This document shows positions 27,161 to 39,799 of a stretch of 64,000 nt of DNA, one piece after another; position 1 is the first letter of the stretch, and each line of letters opens with the position of its first letter. The stretch comes from Parahoeflea alexandrii (lineage in GTDB: Bacteria; Pseudomonadota; Alphaproteobacteria; Rhizobiales; Rhizobiaceae). The notes below the pieces were generated by a model, which did not search any database, had not been told where the DNA came from, and saw only the letters and a list, made by a program, of their open reading frames with translations. The stretch covers positions 744,001 to 808,000 of the forward strand of contig NZ_JAPWHB010000002.1 in the NCBI RefSeq assembly GCF_027214025.1, written 5' to 3'. Both the position numbers and the translations under genes were made by a program.

Positions 27161-28015
27161 ATGGCACAATTCATGACGCTACCCGAAGCGGTGGCGCAAA
27201 ATCTCAACTCCGGTGATACCGCCGCATTCGAGGGTTTCACCCATCTCATCCCCCATGCCAGCGCGCATGAGGCGATCCGCCAGGGCATCAAGGATCTCAC
27301 CCTGGTGCGCATGACGCCCGACGTGGTCTACGACCAGTTGATCGGCATGGGTGCGGTCAAGAAGCTGATCTTCTCCTATGCCGGCAATCCCGGCGTCGGT
27401 CTGCTCCGCCGCTTGCGCGACTCGGTCGAAAACGGCTGGCCGCACGCCATTGAAATCGAGGAACACTCCCACGCGGCCATGGCCAATGCCTATGAGGCCG
27501 GTGCGGCCGGCCTGCCCTTTGCCGCCTTCCGCGGTTACAAAGGCGCAGAACTGGCAAGGGTCAACCCGAACATCAGGTCGGTGACCTGTCCCTTCACCGG
27601 CGAAGAACTGGCAGCGGTTCCGGCGATCCGCCCCGACGTCACCTTCATCCACGCCCAGAAGGCCGACCGCAAGGGCAATGTGCTGATCGAAGGCATCGTC
27701 GGCGTCCAGAAGGAAGCCGTTCTCGCCGCCAAGCGCTCTGTCGTCACCGTCGAGGAGATCGTCGACGATCTCGACGCCCATCCCAATGCCTGCGTCCTGC
27801 CCGGCTGGGCCGTCACCGCGATCTGCCTGGTGCCCGGCGGCGCCCATCCATCCTACGCCCATGGCTACTATTCGCGCGACAATGCGAGCTACATCGCCTG
27901 GGACAAGATCGCCGCAGAGCGCGACACGTTCCTCGCCTGGATGAAGGAAAATGTTCTCGACGCCAGGCCTGAGGATTTCGCCGACCGGATCAAACACCTC
28001 AGGAGCGCGGCATGA
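27161..28015 (+). CDS. pcaI: 3-oxoadipate CoA-transferase, subunit A
   Basis: 284 residues of the class I CoA-transferase alpha fold (GDTAAFEGFTHLIPHASAHE, then FSYAGNPGVGLLRRLRDSVE). With PcaJ it moves CoA from succinyl-CoA to 3-oxoadipate. The longer glutaconate-CoA-transferase-like form is common in this branch. Overlaps pcaJ by 4 bases. Confidence 0.9.
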   Translation: MAQFMTLPEAVAQNLNSGDTAAFEGFTHLIPHASAHEAIRQGIKDLTLVRMTPDVVYDQLIGMGAVKKLIFSYAGNPGVGLLRRLRDSVENGWPHAIEIEEHSHAAMANAYEAGAAGLPFAAFRGYKGAELARVNPNIRSVTCPFTGEELAAVPAIRPDVTFIHAQKADRKGNVLIEGIVGVQKEAVLAAKRSVVTVEEIVDDLDAHPNACVLPGWAVTAICLVPGGAHPSYAHGYYSRDNASYIAWDKIAAERDTFLAWMKENVLDARPEDFADRIKHLRSAA

Positions 28016-28806
28016 GCGAGACTGATTTCACCTCCAATGAAATGATGACGATTGCGGCGTCCCGCGCCCTCAAGAACACCGATGTGTGCTTCGTCGGCAT
28101 CGGCGCGCCATCAGCCGCCTGCAACATCGCCCGCCTCACCCATGCGCCGGACGTGACCCTGATCTATGAGAGCGGCACCATCGGCACCGCTCCGCAGGTT
28201 CTGCCGCTGTCGATCGGCGACGGCGAGCTCTGCGACACGGCCGTCACCACGGTCTCGGTGCCCGAGATGTTCCGCTACTGGCTCCAGGGCGGACGCGTCA
28301 CGGTCGGCTTTCTCGGCGCCGCCCAGATCGACCGCTTCGGCAACATCAATACCACGGTGATCGGCGACTACGATCATCCCAAGACCCGCCTGCCCGGCGG
28401 CGGCGGGGCGCCGGAGATCGCTTCCTCCTGCGGCGAGATCTTCATCACGCTCAAGCAGTCGAAGCGCGCCATGGTCGACAAGATCGACTTCTTCACCAGC
28501 TTCGGCCACGGCGAAGGCAGAGACCACCGCCAGCGCCTGGGGATTACCACCAAGGGCCCGACCCTAATGGTTACAGACCTTGCAGTCTGGAAGCCCGATC
28601 CTGTAACACGTGAGTTCACCGTGGTCTCCATGCACCCCGGCGTGACTCGCGAGATGGTTCAGGCGGAATGCGGCTGGACCGTGCGGTTCGCCGACAAGCT
28701 CGAGGAGACCCCGGCGCCAACCGGGATCGAGCTGTCGACACTGCGCGATCTCAACGCACGCACCAAAGCCGCCCATTCCGGCGGCAAAACCGGAGAAGCC
28801 GCCTGA
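28012..28806 (+). CDS. pcaJ: 3-oxoadipate CoA-transferase, subunit B
   Basis: 264-residue beta subunit of the CoA-transferase. The family's catalytic Glu should lie in the segment LIYESGTIGTAP. Its stop overlaps the pcaF start, keeping the operon tightly coupled. Confidence 0.9.
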   Translation: MSETDFTSNEMMTIAASRALKNTDVCFVGIGAPSAACNIARLTHAPDVTLIYESGTIGTAPQVLPLSIGDGELCDTAVTTVSVPEMFRYWLQGGRVTVGFLGAAQIDRFGNINTTVIGDYDHPKTRLPGGGGAPEIASSCGEIFITLKQSKRAMVDKIDFFTSFGHGEGRDHRQRLGITTKGPTLMVTDLAVWKPDPVTREFTVVSMHPGVTREMVQAECGWTVRFADKLEETPAPTGIELSTLRDLNARTKAAHSGGKTGEAA

Positions 28807-30011
28807 TGGCCGAAGCATTCATCTGTGATTATGTCCGCACCCCGATTGGCCGTTTCGGCGGCGCCCTGTCCAGCGTCCGCGCCGACGATCTGGGCGCGAT
28901 TCCGCTGCGGGCACTGAAAGACCGGAATACCTCCGTCGACTGGGACGCAATCGAGGAAGTCTATTACGGCTGCGCCAACCAGGCCGGCGAAGACAACCGC
29001 AATGTCGCCCGCATGGCGACCCTGCTTGCAGGCCTTCCGGTCTCGGTGCCCGGCACCACGCTCAACCGCCTGTGCGGATCGGGCATGGATGCCGTGCTGG
29101 CCGCTTCCCGCATCATCCGCTCCGGCGAGGCCGAGCTGGTGCTCGCCGGCGGCGTTGAGAGCATGTCGCGCGCGCCCTTCGTCATGCCCAAGGCCGACAC
29201 GGCCTTTTCGCGCAATGCCGAAATCTATGACACCACCATCGGCTGGCGTTTTATCAACCCGGTGCTCAAATCGCAGTACGGCGTCGATTCCATGCCGGAA
29301 ACCGGCGAGAACGTTGCCGAGGATTTCGGCATCAGCCGCGCCGACCAGGACGCTTTTGCGCTCAGAAGCCAGACCCGCGCCGGCAAGGCACAGGCGTCCG
29401 GCCGCTTCGACAAGGAAATCGTTGCGGTGGAAATCCCGCGCCGCAAGGGCGATCCGATCGTTGTCAACACCGACGAACATCCGCGTTCCGATACCACGCT
29501 CGAACAGCTGGCAAAGCTCAAGGCCCCGTTCCGCGCCGGCGGCTCGGTAACTGCGGGCAATGCGTCCGGCGTCAACGACGGCGCGGCAGCGCTGATCATC
29601 GCTAGCGAAGCTGCGGCAAAGAAGCATGGGCTCACACCAATCGCCCGCATTCTCGGTGGCGCCACCGCCGGCGTCGAACCCCGGATCATGGGCATCGGCC
29701 CTGCTCCGGCAACACAGAAGCTCTGCGCCCGGCTTGGCCTGAAACCATCCGACTTCGGCGTCATCGAACTCAACGAAGCCTTCGCCAGCCAGGGCATTGC
29801 CGTCCTGCGCCAGCTCGGACTTCAGGAAGACGCCGAACATATCAACCCCAATGGCGGCGCCATCGCGCTCGGCCATCCGCTCGGCATGTCCGGCGCCCGC
29901 ATCACCGGCACGGCCGCGCTGGAACTTGCGGTCCGCAATGAAAAGCTGGCGCTCGCCACCATGTGCATCGGCGTCGGTCAGGGCATCGCCATCGCCCTCG
30001 AGCGGGTCTGA
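28806..30011 (+). CDS. pcaF: Beta-ketoadipyl-CoA thiolase
   Basis: 401-residue thiolase. The nucleophilic Cys is in LNRLCGSGMDAV (near residue 90), and the C-terminal catalytic motifs NGGAIALGHPLGMSGARI and CIGVGQGIA are intact. It cleaves beta-ketoadipyl-CoA to succinyl-CoA and acetyl-CoA, the last pathway step. The ATG at 28806 overlaps the pcaJ stop. Confidence 0.93.
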   Translation: MAEAFICDYVRTPIGRFGGALSSVRADDLGAIPLRALKDRNTSVDWDAIEEVYYGCANQAGEDNRNVARMATLLAGLPVSVPGTTLNRLCGSGMDAVLAASRIIRSGEAELVLAGGVESMSRAPFVMPKADTAFSRNAEIYDTTIGWRFINPVLKSQYGVDSMPETGENVAEDFGISRADQDAFALRSQTRAGKAQASGRFDKEIVAVEIPRRKGDPIVVNTDEHPRSDTTLEQLAKLKAPFRAGGSVTAGNASGVNDGAAALIIASEAAAKKHGLTPIARILGGATAGVEPRIMGIGPAPATQKLCARLGLKPSDFGVIELNEAFASQGIAVLRQLGLQEDAEHINPNGGAIALGHPLGMSGARITGTAALELAVRNEKLALATMCIGVGQGIAIALERV

Positions 30012-30012
30012 G

Positions 30013-32249
<2,237 letters not shown>

Positions 32250-32339
32250 CGCCGGTTTTCGCACGTTTGTTCAGCTTGCATTCAGCAGACTCTGGCAATG
32301 ATGCCCGCATTGTTGTCGTTCAAGCCGCAGGTTGACCAT

Positions 32340-33725
32340 ATGAAGACCAACGCCCGCATCCGCCCCGCCGCAGCATTCCTCGCCGCGGCATTGATGAGTG
32401 TCGCGCCGCTTTGTGTCGCACCGGTGCTTGCCGACCAGTATCGCGGGCAGCGCACGGTTCTCGTCGACGTCGATGGCGAGTTGATGCGCAACATCCCCGA
32501 AGCCGGTTCGGTTCGCCTCATCATCGATAACCAGGGCCGCAGGCTGCTCGTCGACAACTGGAACCAGGTCATCGGCTTCGAGATCCCGGCCTGGCAGTAT
32601 TATGAGCAGAACGGCGGCCGGCAGCGCGAAGCCAGAAGCGGGATCGATTCATTTGGATTTCCCGAGCCGCCCTCGCCTCGGGAGCAGGCCTCGCGTGACA
32701 CCTTTCCCGATGCGCCCCGCGCCCGCATCGAACGCCGCGATCTCAACCCGATGACTGGAACCGTGCCGACGAGGCCGAAGATCATCAAGGTCCCGACCGT
32801 CGAGGAACCTGTACAACCGCGCGCAGAAAACCCGGCCACGACCGAAACAAAGGCTCCGCCTGTTGCCAAGGCCCCGTCCCTTTCCAAGGCCCAGGTCTCC
32901 GCGCTTCAGGTCTACCTCGACCGCAACGGTATCTCGCCCGGCGTCATCGACGGCCGCATGGGCTCGAACGTCGCCAAGGCGCTCGATGCCTGGTTCGAGG
33001 CCACCGGCGAGCGGCTCGATCCCGCAGACACCGACCTGATCGTCAGCCGCCTGGCGGCGGAGGGCGGGCTCGCCTTCGCCACCTATGAAATCACCGCCGA
33101 GGACGCTGCCGGTCCGTTCATCGCATCGGTGCCCTCCGACTATGCCGAAAAGGCCCGGCTTGACCGTCTGGCCTTTACCTCGACCTCGGAGATGCTGGCC
33201 GAACGCTTCCACATGGACGAGGCCTATCTCAAGGAACTCAACCCGGACGTGAATTTCAGCGTTCCCGGAGTCCGGATCAAGGTCGTGGCGATCGGCCAGA
33301 AGAAGACCGGCGTGGTCAGCCGCATCGTCGCCGACAAGGCGCGCAAGCAGGTTCGCGCCTACGACGAGGCCGGAAAGTTGCTCGCCGCCTACCCGGCTAC
33401 GATCGGTTCAAGCGACACGCCCTCGCCTTCCGGAGAGGTGACCATCGAGCGCGTGGCGCACAATCCCGGCTACACCTACAATCCGAAGATCAATTTCAAG
33501 CAGGGCGACAACGACAGGATCCTGCAGGTTCCGCCCGGACCGAATGGCCCGGTCGGAACCATCTGGATCGCGTTGTCCAAACCCACCTACGGCATCCACG
33601 GCACGCCCGAACCCTCGACCATCGGCAAGACCCAGAGCCACGGCTGCGTCCGGCTGACCAACTGGGATGCCGAGGAACTCGCGGGCATGGTGGCGCCCGG
33701 CGTCACGGTGAGCTTCACCGAGTAG
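32340..33725 (+). CDS. L,D-transpeptidase with peptidoglycan-binding domain
   Basis: 461 residues. A signal peptide ends near residue 35 (APVLADQYRG). A Pro-rich linker (residues about 140-185) precedes a PG_binding_1-type segment (residues about 188-235, LQVYLDRNGISPGVIDGRMG). The C-terminal YkuD domain carries the catalytic motif YGIHGTPEPSTIGKTQSHGC-VR. It cross-links peptidoglycan stem peptides or anchors envelope proteins in the periplasm. Confidence 0.9.
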   Translation: MKTNARIRPAAAFLAAALMSVAPLCVAPVLADQYRGQRTVLVDVDGELMRNIPEAGSVRLIIDNQGRRLLVDNWNQVIGFEIPAWQYYEQNGGRQREARSGIDSFGFPEPPSPREQASRDTFPDAPRARIERRDLNPMTGTVPTRPKIIKVPTVEEPVQPRAENPATTETKAPPVAKAPSLSKAQVSALQVYLDRNGISPGVIDGRMGSNVAKALDAWFEATGERLDPADTDLIVSRLAAEGGLAFATYEITAEDAAGPFIASVPSDYAEKARLDRLAFTSTSEMLAERFHMDEAYLKELNPDVNFSVPGVRIKVVAIGQKKTGVVSRIVADKARKQVRAYDEAGKLLAAYPATIGSSDTPSPSGEVTIERVAHNPGYTYNPKINFKQGDNDRILQVPPGPNGPVGTIWIALSKPTYGIHGTPEPSTIGKTQSHGCVRLTNWDAEELAGMVAPGVTVSFTE

Positions 33726-34066
33726 GGCGGAGCATCTGCGCGAACGAATATTCGCGCCCGCTTGAATGCATGAAAAACCAGGCGCATGGCCCGGCGATCG
33801 GAATCAGCATGGCAGGAATCCGTCAAGATCGGATGCCGAAGGGTGTCTTTCGGTCCCGATCACCTCGAACATGCGGGCCGAGTGGATGCCGTATCGCGGA
33901 TACACATACGCGACCTCCATCCAGAGACGTCCTGCCGGCAAAGACTTGACTATGCGCATGCGCTTCAACGCCTTCAAAATCAAGAGCCTGTAACGCCAGC
34001 CGGAATCGGAATCGCAGGAAGCGGGCAAAGCATGCCCCCGGCCACTTCAGGTTGATCTGGAGCCGT
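33726..34066. other. Intergenic region without a convincing gene
   Basis: About 340 bp between the L,D-transpeptidase and the VOC gene. Short open frames of about 75 codons exist on both strands and overlap each other; neither has a recognisable domain or a good ribosome binding site. I see no RNA gene or repeat. Confidence 0.4.
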
Positions 34067-34438
34067 TCACCGGTGCTGATCCACAAGGATCGGGTTGCCG
34101 TCCGGATCCATAATCATGAAGCTCGCCGGTCCGCTGCTGGCCTCGTCCGCTTCCGCCTTGAACGTCACACCCCGGGTCTTGAGCTGTTTTTGCAGCTCCC
34201 TCACATCGGTGAACTCCTCCAGCGGCTCGGCCTTCTCGCGCCAGCCCGGGTTAAAGGTCAGCATGTTCTTCTCGAACATGCCTTCGAACAGGCCGATCAC
34301 GCAGCCGCCATTGTGCAGGATCAACCAGCCCTGCGCCGCATCCCCGCCAAAGGCCTGAAATCCGAGTTTCTCGTAAAACGCTCTCGATGCCGCCAGGTCC
34401 TTGACGGCGAGACTGAGTGAGAATGCACCAAGCTCCAT
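34067..34438 (-). CDS. VOC superfamily (glyoxalase/bleomycin-resistance-like) protein
   Basis: 123 residues with the beta-alpha-beta-beta-beta pattern: [20 protein letters not shown] at the N-terminus and [18 protein letters not shown] at the end, giving one VOC module. Likely a metal-dependent lyase, isomerase or binding protein. Substrate unknown. The start at 34438 follows the family N-terminus. Confidence 0.8.
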   Translation of the reverse strand: MELGAFSLSLAVKDLAASRAFYEKLGFQAFGGDAAQGWLILHNGGCVIGLFEGMFEKNMLTFNPGWREKAEPLEEFTDVRELQKQLKTRGVTFKAEADEASSGPASFMIMDPDGNPILVDQHR

Positions 34439-34567
34439 TGCATTGTTCCTTTTTAAGATCAGCAATCGGGATCTTCTCCGCCAAAGTGTAGACGCATGAT
34501 GGCAATCGGCAAACCTGATTGATGAACCCGGCTTCCCGTCGAATGTCTCTTCAGTGATGAAAGCAGT

Positions 34568-35461
34568 CTACTCGTCTGCCTTGTCGAGCCATGACCGGAT
34601 CAACCCGGCGACCAGATCCGGCTTCTGGTGGCAGATCCAGTGGTCCGCGCCGGCAACATGCTCGACAGTCAGGTCCGCCGCATACTCGCCCAGCCCCTCG
34701 ATGCAAGCCGGTAACAAGGCCGTATCCTCGTCGCCCCAGATCAAAAGATGCGGACAGCGCACCTGCAGCCTGTCCTTGCGCAGAGCCGGAACATCGCTCA
34801 GCGGTTCGCCCGGCGATGCGACCTTGAGTGGCGAGGCCCGGTACCAGTTGATCATCGCCTTCAGGCGGCCCGGGCGGGACCATTCCGCCTTGTAGAGTTT
34901 CAAGCGTTCCGGGGTCAGCCAGCTCAGGTCCATCTTGGCGGAGAACAGCTTCATCAATCCTCCGAAATCATCCGCGGAGAGCTTGTCTTCCGAGCCTTCG
35001 GCACGCAGGAACCGGATATATTGCGAGGCGCTGGTCTGTGCCCCGCCCGCCGCCAGCTCCCGCTGGAACGGGCCTGGATGCACGCCGTTGATGATGATCA
35101 GCCGCGACACCAGTTCCGGGCGGAACATCGCCAGCCCGTAGGCCACCGCTGCCCCCCAGTCGTGGCCGATCACCGTGACCTTGTCGCCCAGCGTACCGAT
35201 CAGCGCCGCCATGTCCCCGACGAGCTCGCGCATTTCATAGGCCTCGATCTCCGGCGGAGCCCAGCTCTGGCCGAAGCCGCGCTGGTCGGGCGCGATGCAA
35301 TGACAGGACTCCGCAAGCCGTGTCGCGACCTCGCTCCACGCGCCGCTGTATTCGGGAAAACCGTGCAGGAACAGCAACACCGGCGCGCCTTCCCTGCCCC
35401 ACTCGAGATAGTGGAAAGGATGGCCATTCAAGTCGATGAAACGGGAACGGGCGTCTTGCAT
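34568..35461 (-). CDS. Alpha/beta hydrolase, epoxide-hydrolase-like
   Basis: 297 residues. The oxyanion motif is LFLHGFPE and the nucleophile elbow VIGHDWGAAV puts Asp where lipases have Ser, as in epoxide hydrolases and haloalkane dehalogenases. The general-base His lies in AGADHWICHQ near the C-terminus. The start at 35461 has AGGAG 6 bases upstream. It is not PcaD, which has a Ser nucleophile and about 260 residues. Confidence 0.85.
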   Translation of the reverse strand: MQDARSRFIDLNGHPFHYLEWGREGAPVLLFLHGFPEYSGAWSEVATRLAESCHCIAPDQRGFGQSWAPPEIEAYEMRELVGDMAALIGTLGDKVTVIGHDWGAAVAYGLAMFRPELVSRLIIINGVHPGPFQRELAAGGAQTSASQYIRFLRAEGSEDKLSADDFGGLMKLFSAKMDLSWLTPERLKLYKAEWSRPGRLKAMINWYRASPLKVASPGEPLSDVPALRKDRLQVRCPHLLIWGDEDTALLPACIEGLGEYAADLTVEHVAGADHWICHQKPDLVAGLIRSWLDKADE

Positions 35462-35557
35462 CACTTCTCCTGGCCATAGCTCCGGGCTGACCGAGGTTGC
35501 CGGCATGCCGGCAGACTGCAAAGCCGGCCTGGCCTCACGCTCACGAAACCGAAGCTG

Positions 35558-37045
35558 CTAGCTCAGTGTCCGCCGCACCGCGTCGCGCCAGCCTTTCAGC
35601 TTGGCGTTGCGGGTCTTGTCGTCCATTTCGGGCTTGAACTGCCGGTCGCGCTTCCAGGCCTTGGCGAATGCCTTCTGCTTCGGCCACACCCCTGCCCGCT
35701 GGCCCGCGAGCCAGGCGGCCCCGAGCGCCGTGGTTTCCAGGATCGTCGGCCGGTCGACCGGCGCATCGAGAATGTCGGCGAGCCGCTGCATGGTCCAGTC
35801 CGACGCCACCATGCCGCCGTCGACGCGAAGCACGGTGTCGGTCCCGGACCGCTTCCAGTCCTTGTGCATCGCGTCGAGAAGATCGCGGGTCTGGTAGCAG
35901 ACCGCCTCCAGCGCCGCCCGGGCAAACTCCGCAGGCCCGGTGTTGCGCGTCATGCCATAGATCGCGCCGCGGGCCTCCGCATCCCAGTGCGGCGCCCCCA
36001 GCCCGGTAAACGCCGGCACCAGGTAGACATCCTGGGCCGGGTCGGCCTCAGCCGCCAGGTCGCCGCTGTGTTCGGCCTTCTTGATCACCTTGATCCCGTC
36101 GCGCAGCCACTGCACCGCCGCCCCCGCGATGAAGATCGAACCTTCCAGCGCATAAGTCACCTTGCCGTCGAGCCGGTAGCCCACCGTCGTCAGCAGCCGG
36201 TTCTTCGAGCGAACCATGTCCTCGCCGGTGTTGAGCAGCGCGAAACAGCCGGTTCCATAGGTGGATTTCAGCATGCCCGGCTCGAAGCAGGCCTGGCCGA
36301 TGGTCGCCGCCTGCTGGTCGCCCGCCACGCCGAGGATCGGAATTCCCGCGCCGAACAGCGCCTTGTCGGTAACGCCGAAATCCGCCGCGCAATCCTTGAC
36401 TTCCGGCAGCATGCCGGCCGGGATCCGCAGGACCTTCAGAAGCTCCTCGTCCCACTCCTGGGTTTCGATGTTGAACATCAGCGTTCGCGACGCATTGGTC
36501 GCATCGGTGACGAACGACTTGCCGCCGGTCAGCCGCCAGATCAGGAACGTGTCGATCGTGCCGAAACACAACTCGCCGCGCGCCGCCCTCGCCCGTGCAC
36601 CCTTCACATTGGCCAGCATCCAGGACAGCTTGGTGCCGGAAAAATACGGATCGAGCAGCAGCCCGGTTTTGCGGGTGAAGGTCTTTTCGAGATCCTGGCG
36701 CTTGAGCTTTTCGCAGTAGGAGGCTGTCCGCCGGTCCTGCCAGACGATGGCGTTGTGGATCGGCTTGCCGTTTTCGCGTTCCCAAACCACGACTGTCTCG
36801 CGCTGGTTGGTGATGCCGATCGCCGAAATGTCGGAGGCCTCGACGCCGGCCTTCTTCAGGGCCTGCCTGACCGACCAGACCACCGTTTTCCAGATTTCTT
36901 CCGGATCGTGCTCGACCCAGCCCGACTGCGGATAGAACTGCGTGAATTCCTTTTGCCCCACCCCGGCGATGCGCATGTCGCCATCGAAAACGATGGCGCG
37001 GCTTGAAGTGGTGCCCTGATCGATCGCGAGAATGTATCCGCTCAT
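35558..37045 (-). CDS. glpK: Glycerol kinase
   Basis: 495 residues of the FGGY kinase family: [16 protein letters not shown] at the N-terminus, [10 protein letters not shown], and the C-terminal ATP-site segment [18 protein letters not shown]. It phosphorylates glycerol to glycerol-3-phosphate in the cytoplasm. It lies 75 bases downstream of glpD on the same strand and is probably co-transcribed. Confidence 0.96.
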   Translation of the reverse strand: MSGYILAIDQGTTSSRAIVFDGDMRIAGVGQKEFTQFYPQSGWVEHDPEEIWKTVVWSVRQALKKAGVEASDISAIGITNQRETVVVWERENGKPIHNAIVWQDRRTASYCEKLKRQDLEKTFTRKTGLLLDPYFSGTKLSWMLANVKGARARAARGELCFGTIDTFLIWRLTGGKSFVTDATNASRTLMFNIETQEWDEELLKVLRIPAGMLPEVKDCAADFGVTDKALFGAGIPILGVAGDQQAATIGQACFEPGMLKSTYGTGCFALLNTGEDMVRSKNRLLTTVGYRLDGKVTYALEGSIFIAGAAVQWLRDGIKVIKKAEHSGDLAAEADPAQDVYLVPAFTGLGAPHWDAEARGAIYGMTRNTGPAEFARAALEAVCYQTRDLLDAMHKDWKRSGTDTVLRVDGGMVASDWTMQRLADILDAPVDRPTILETTALGAAWLAGQRAGVWPKQKAFAKAWKRDRQFKPEMDDKTRNAKLKGWRDAVRRTLS

Positions 37046-37120
37046 GAAGTCCTCCCCTGCTGTCTGTATTTGACCGGAATTCGCGCCGTGTGCAAACCCT
37101 CGCTGCCTCGTTTGCAGCGC

Positions 37121-38626
37121 TTACGCCGCGCGTCTTGCGGTCATGTAGTCCTCAAGTGCCGCCACCTGCTCCCCGTCGAAGCGAATTCCTCGTTTGGTCC
37201 GCCGCCACAGAACGTCGGCTGCTTCCATCGCCCATTCATGCGCCATCAGGTAATCCACTTCCAGCGCATAGAGCCCGTAGCCGAAATGCTGGCCCAGATC
37301 CTCCCGCGTCCTGGCGGCGCCCAGCATTGTCCGCGCGCGCGTGCCGTACTGGCGAACATAACGCCGGGCCTGTTTGGGATCGAGCAGCGGATAGTCTTCC
37401 TGCAATCGCGCAACCTCGGCCTCGAAGCCATCGGCCGGGAAATCCCCGCCCGGCAATGCCGCCCGGTGTGTCCAGGGCGCGGCCTTCCTGCCAAGCCGGG
37501 CCTCGATCAGTTCCAGCATCGACTCCGACAATTTGCGGTAGGTGGTGATCTTGCCGCCAAAGATGTTGAGAAGCGGTGCGCCCTCGCCCTGATCCGGCTT
37601 GAGCACATATTCGCGCGTGATTTCCTGCGCCGCCGACGCGCCATCGTCATAGAGCGGGCGCACCCCCGAATAGGTCCAGACGATGGCCGACCGCTCCACC
37701 GGTCTGGCGAAGTATTCGCTTGCCGCCGCGCACAGGTAGTCGATCTCAACATCGGAAATCGCGACATCCTTCGGATCGCCGGTGAAATCCTCGTCGGTGG
37801 TGCCGATCAGGGTAAAATCCTCCTCGTAGGGCAACGCGAAGATGATCCGCCCGTCGCCGTTCTGGAAGATGTAGGCCCGGTCATGGTCATGCAGTTTCGG
37901 AACCACAATGTGGCTGCCCTTCACCAGGCGCACATTGTGCACGTCCTTGCGGCCGACGACGCCGGACAGGATTCTGTCGACCCAGGGTCCTCCGGCATTG
38001 ACGATCAGCCGCGCCTTGACTATTTCGCGCGCGCCGGTTGTCCGGTCGGCAATCGTCACCTCCCAGATACCGTCCTTGCGCTCGGCCGAAACCACTTCCG
38101 TCCGGGTCCGGATCACGGCACCACGATCGGCTGCATCACGCGCATTGAGCACCACCAGGCGGGCGTCGTTGACCCAGCAGTCGGAATACTCGAAGCCTTT
38201 CGAAAACAGCGGCTTCAGCGGCTTGCCCACAGGCGATGTCTTCAGGTTCACGGTCTTCGTGCCCGGCAGCAGCTTGCGGGTGCCGATGTGATCGTAGAGA
38301 AACAGGCCGAGCCTCAACAGCCATGCCGGACGCAGGTCGGCATGGTGCGGCAGCACGAACCGGAGCGGCCAGATGATATGCGGCGCATTGGCAAGCAGCA
38401 CTTCCCGTTCGCTCAGCGCTTCGCGCACCAGCCGGAACTCGTAATGCTCGAGATAGCGCAGACCGCCGTGAATGAGCTTGGACGACCATGAGGAGGTTCC
38501 CGAGGCCAGATCGTTCATTTCCGCCAGGAAGACGGAATAGCCGCGGCCGATGGCGTCGCGGGCAATGCCGCATCCGTTGATGCCGCCGCCGATGACGAAC
38601 ACGTCATGGAGTTTGTCCTGCGCCAT
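37121..38626 (-). CDS. glpD: Aerobic glycerol-3-phosphate dehydrogenase
   Basis: 501 residues. FAD motif VFVIGGGINGCGIARDAIGR at the N-terminus, then GTSSWSSKLIHGGLRYLE, typical of GlpD. It oxidises glycerol-3-phosphate to dihydroxyacetone phosphate and passes electrons to quinone at the inner membrane. First gene of a glpD-glpK unit. A GlpR-like regulator is encoded elsewhere in the window. Confidence 0.95.
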   Translation of the reverse strand: MAQDKLHDVFVIGGGINGCGIARDAIGRGYSVFLAEMNDLASGTSSWSSKLIHGGLRYLEHYEFRLVREALSEREVLLANAPHIIWPLRFVLPHHADLRPAWLLRLGLFLYDHIGTRKLLPGTKTVNLKTSPVGKPLKPLFSKGFEYSDCWVNDARLVVLNARDAADRGAVIRTRTEVVSAERKDGIWEVTIADRTTGAREIVKARLIVNAGGPWVDRILSGVVGRKDVHNVRLVKGSHIVVPKLHDHDRAYIFQNGDGRIIFALPYEEDFTLIGTTDEDFTGDPKDVAISDVEIDYLCAAASEYFARPVERSAIVWTYSGVRPLYDDGASAAQEITREYVLKPDQGEGAPLLNIFGGKITTYRKLSESMLELIEARLGRKAAPWTHRAALPGGDFPADGFEAEVARLQEDYPLLDPKQARRYVRQYGTRARTMLGAARTREDLGQHFGYGLYALEVDYLMAHEWAMEAADVLWRRTKRGIRFDGEQVAALEDYMTARRAA

Positions 38627-38740
38627 TGGGCTCCCCTGTCACGCGCATCTCGTCCGAATTCTCTAATTCGAAACAATAGCGAATGTCAAAAGAAAACAAA
38701 TGAAAGCAAAACAATGCACAAACTTCTAATTTAGCCGCGT
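38627..38740 (-). promoter_or_regulatory. glpD: glpD upstream region with candidate promoter
   Basis: AT-rich. On the minus strand TTGACA (about 38687-38682) is followed about 17 bases later by TTAGAG, a plausible sigma-70 promoter. Just upstream, TTTTGCTTTC and TTTGTTTTCTTTTG repeats could be GlpR half-sites, but they match the 24263 repeat only loosely. Confidence 0.4.
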
Positions 38741-39697
38741 TTACAGCACCGCTTCCGCGATCAGCAGCCAGATGCCTGTCGATACCGCGGCAAGCGCGGT
38801 GCCGATAGTCATCGAGGTCGAGGCCAGCCGCTGTCCGGTCCCCAGCCGGTTGGCGATCAGCCATGAATTGACCCCGGCCGGCAGGGACGCGGCCGCAACC
38901 GCGACCTTCGCCTGCAGTTCAGGCAGACCGAGCAGCAGCGCCATACCGAGCGCCACCGCCGGCATCAGCATGAGCTTCAGCGACACCAGCGCCAACGCCT
39001 GCCGCACCTGCCCGCGGATGCCGTAGCCCTTAAGCGATACCCCCATGGCAAACAGCGCCAGCGGCCCCGCCACGCCGGCCAGGCTGGCGATCACCCGGTC
39101 GGCAACGCCGGGTATCGGGAGACCGGAAACACGGACCACAAGCCCGGCCAGGATGCCGATGATCAGCGGATTGGAGGCAAGCTGGCGCAGAAAACCCGTC
39201 ACCAGCCCGAGCGCCGATTTCGCCCCGGCGCCGGCGCCGTCGCGCTTCAGCGCCCATTCGAACAGGATGATCGAGGCCGCCATCATCACCGGCAGGTGGA
39301 TCGAAACGATCTGCGACAGGATCGCCAGCCCCGGCTCGCCATAGACGCCCGACATGAAAGGTATGCCGAGCAGCACCAGGTTGGAAAACCCCGCCGTCAC
39401 CCCGGCGACCACGCCCGAGCGCGCGTCACGGCCGAAACCCGCCCGGATCGCCACATGCGCCGAGCTCCAGGTCACGAAGATCGCGGTGAAATAGGTCACC
39501 CACAACGCCCACGGCGCCCCGTGGTCGAATGTCGCCGTGGCGATGGTGCGAAACAAGAGCAGCGGCACGGCAATGGTGAAGACGAAATCCGACAACCCGT
39601 CGCCGGTCTCGGGCTTGAGCACCCGAAGCGCCGCCGTCCCGTAGCCGATGGCAATCAGCGTGAAGACGACGAGGATGGTTTCGGCAAAGGGGGGCAT
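38741..39697 (-). CDS. AEC family transporter (auxin efflux carrier-like)
   Basis: 318 residues with about ten hydrophobic segments, including the family's central GVSLKGYGI region. Bacterial members include malate and malonate carriers. Substrate is not predictable here. Runs in the same direction as glpD, 114 bases upstream. Confidence 0.85.
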   Translation of the reverse strand: MPPFAETILVVFTLIAIGYGTAALRVLKPETGDGLSDFVFTIAVPLLLFRTIATATFDHGAPWALWVTYFTAIFVTWSSAHVAIRAGFGRDARSGVVAGVTAGFSNLVLLGIPFMSGVYGEPGLAILSQIVSIHLPVMMAASIILFEWALKRDGAGAGAKSALGLVTGFLRQLASNPLIIGILAGLVVRVSGLPIPGVADRVIASLAGVAGPLALFAMGVSLKGYGIRGQVRQALALVSLKLMLMPAVALGMALLLGLPELQAKVAVAAASLPAGVNSWLIANRLGTGQRLASTSMTIGTALAAVSTGIWLLIAEAVL

Positions 39698-39799
39698 CGG
39701 GAGACTCGGGCAGCTTGATCGCGGGAGTCCGTCTTATCCGCTCCGCCGCCTGACGCAAAGCGGGGGCGATCATGTTCTGCCCGCTGGTGCGGAACCTCA

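Noticed and set aside
34568-35461. Epoxide-hydrolase-like gene as the missing pcaD
   Set aside because: Asp nucleophile and length differ from enol-lactone hydrolases, and it is not in the pca operon.
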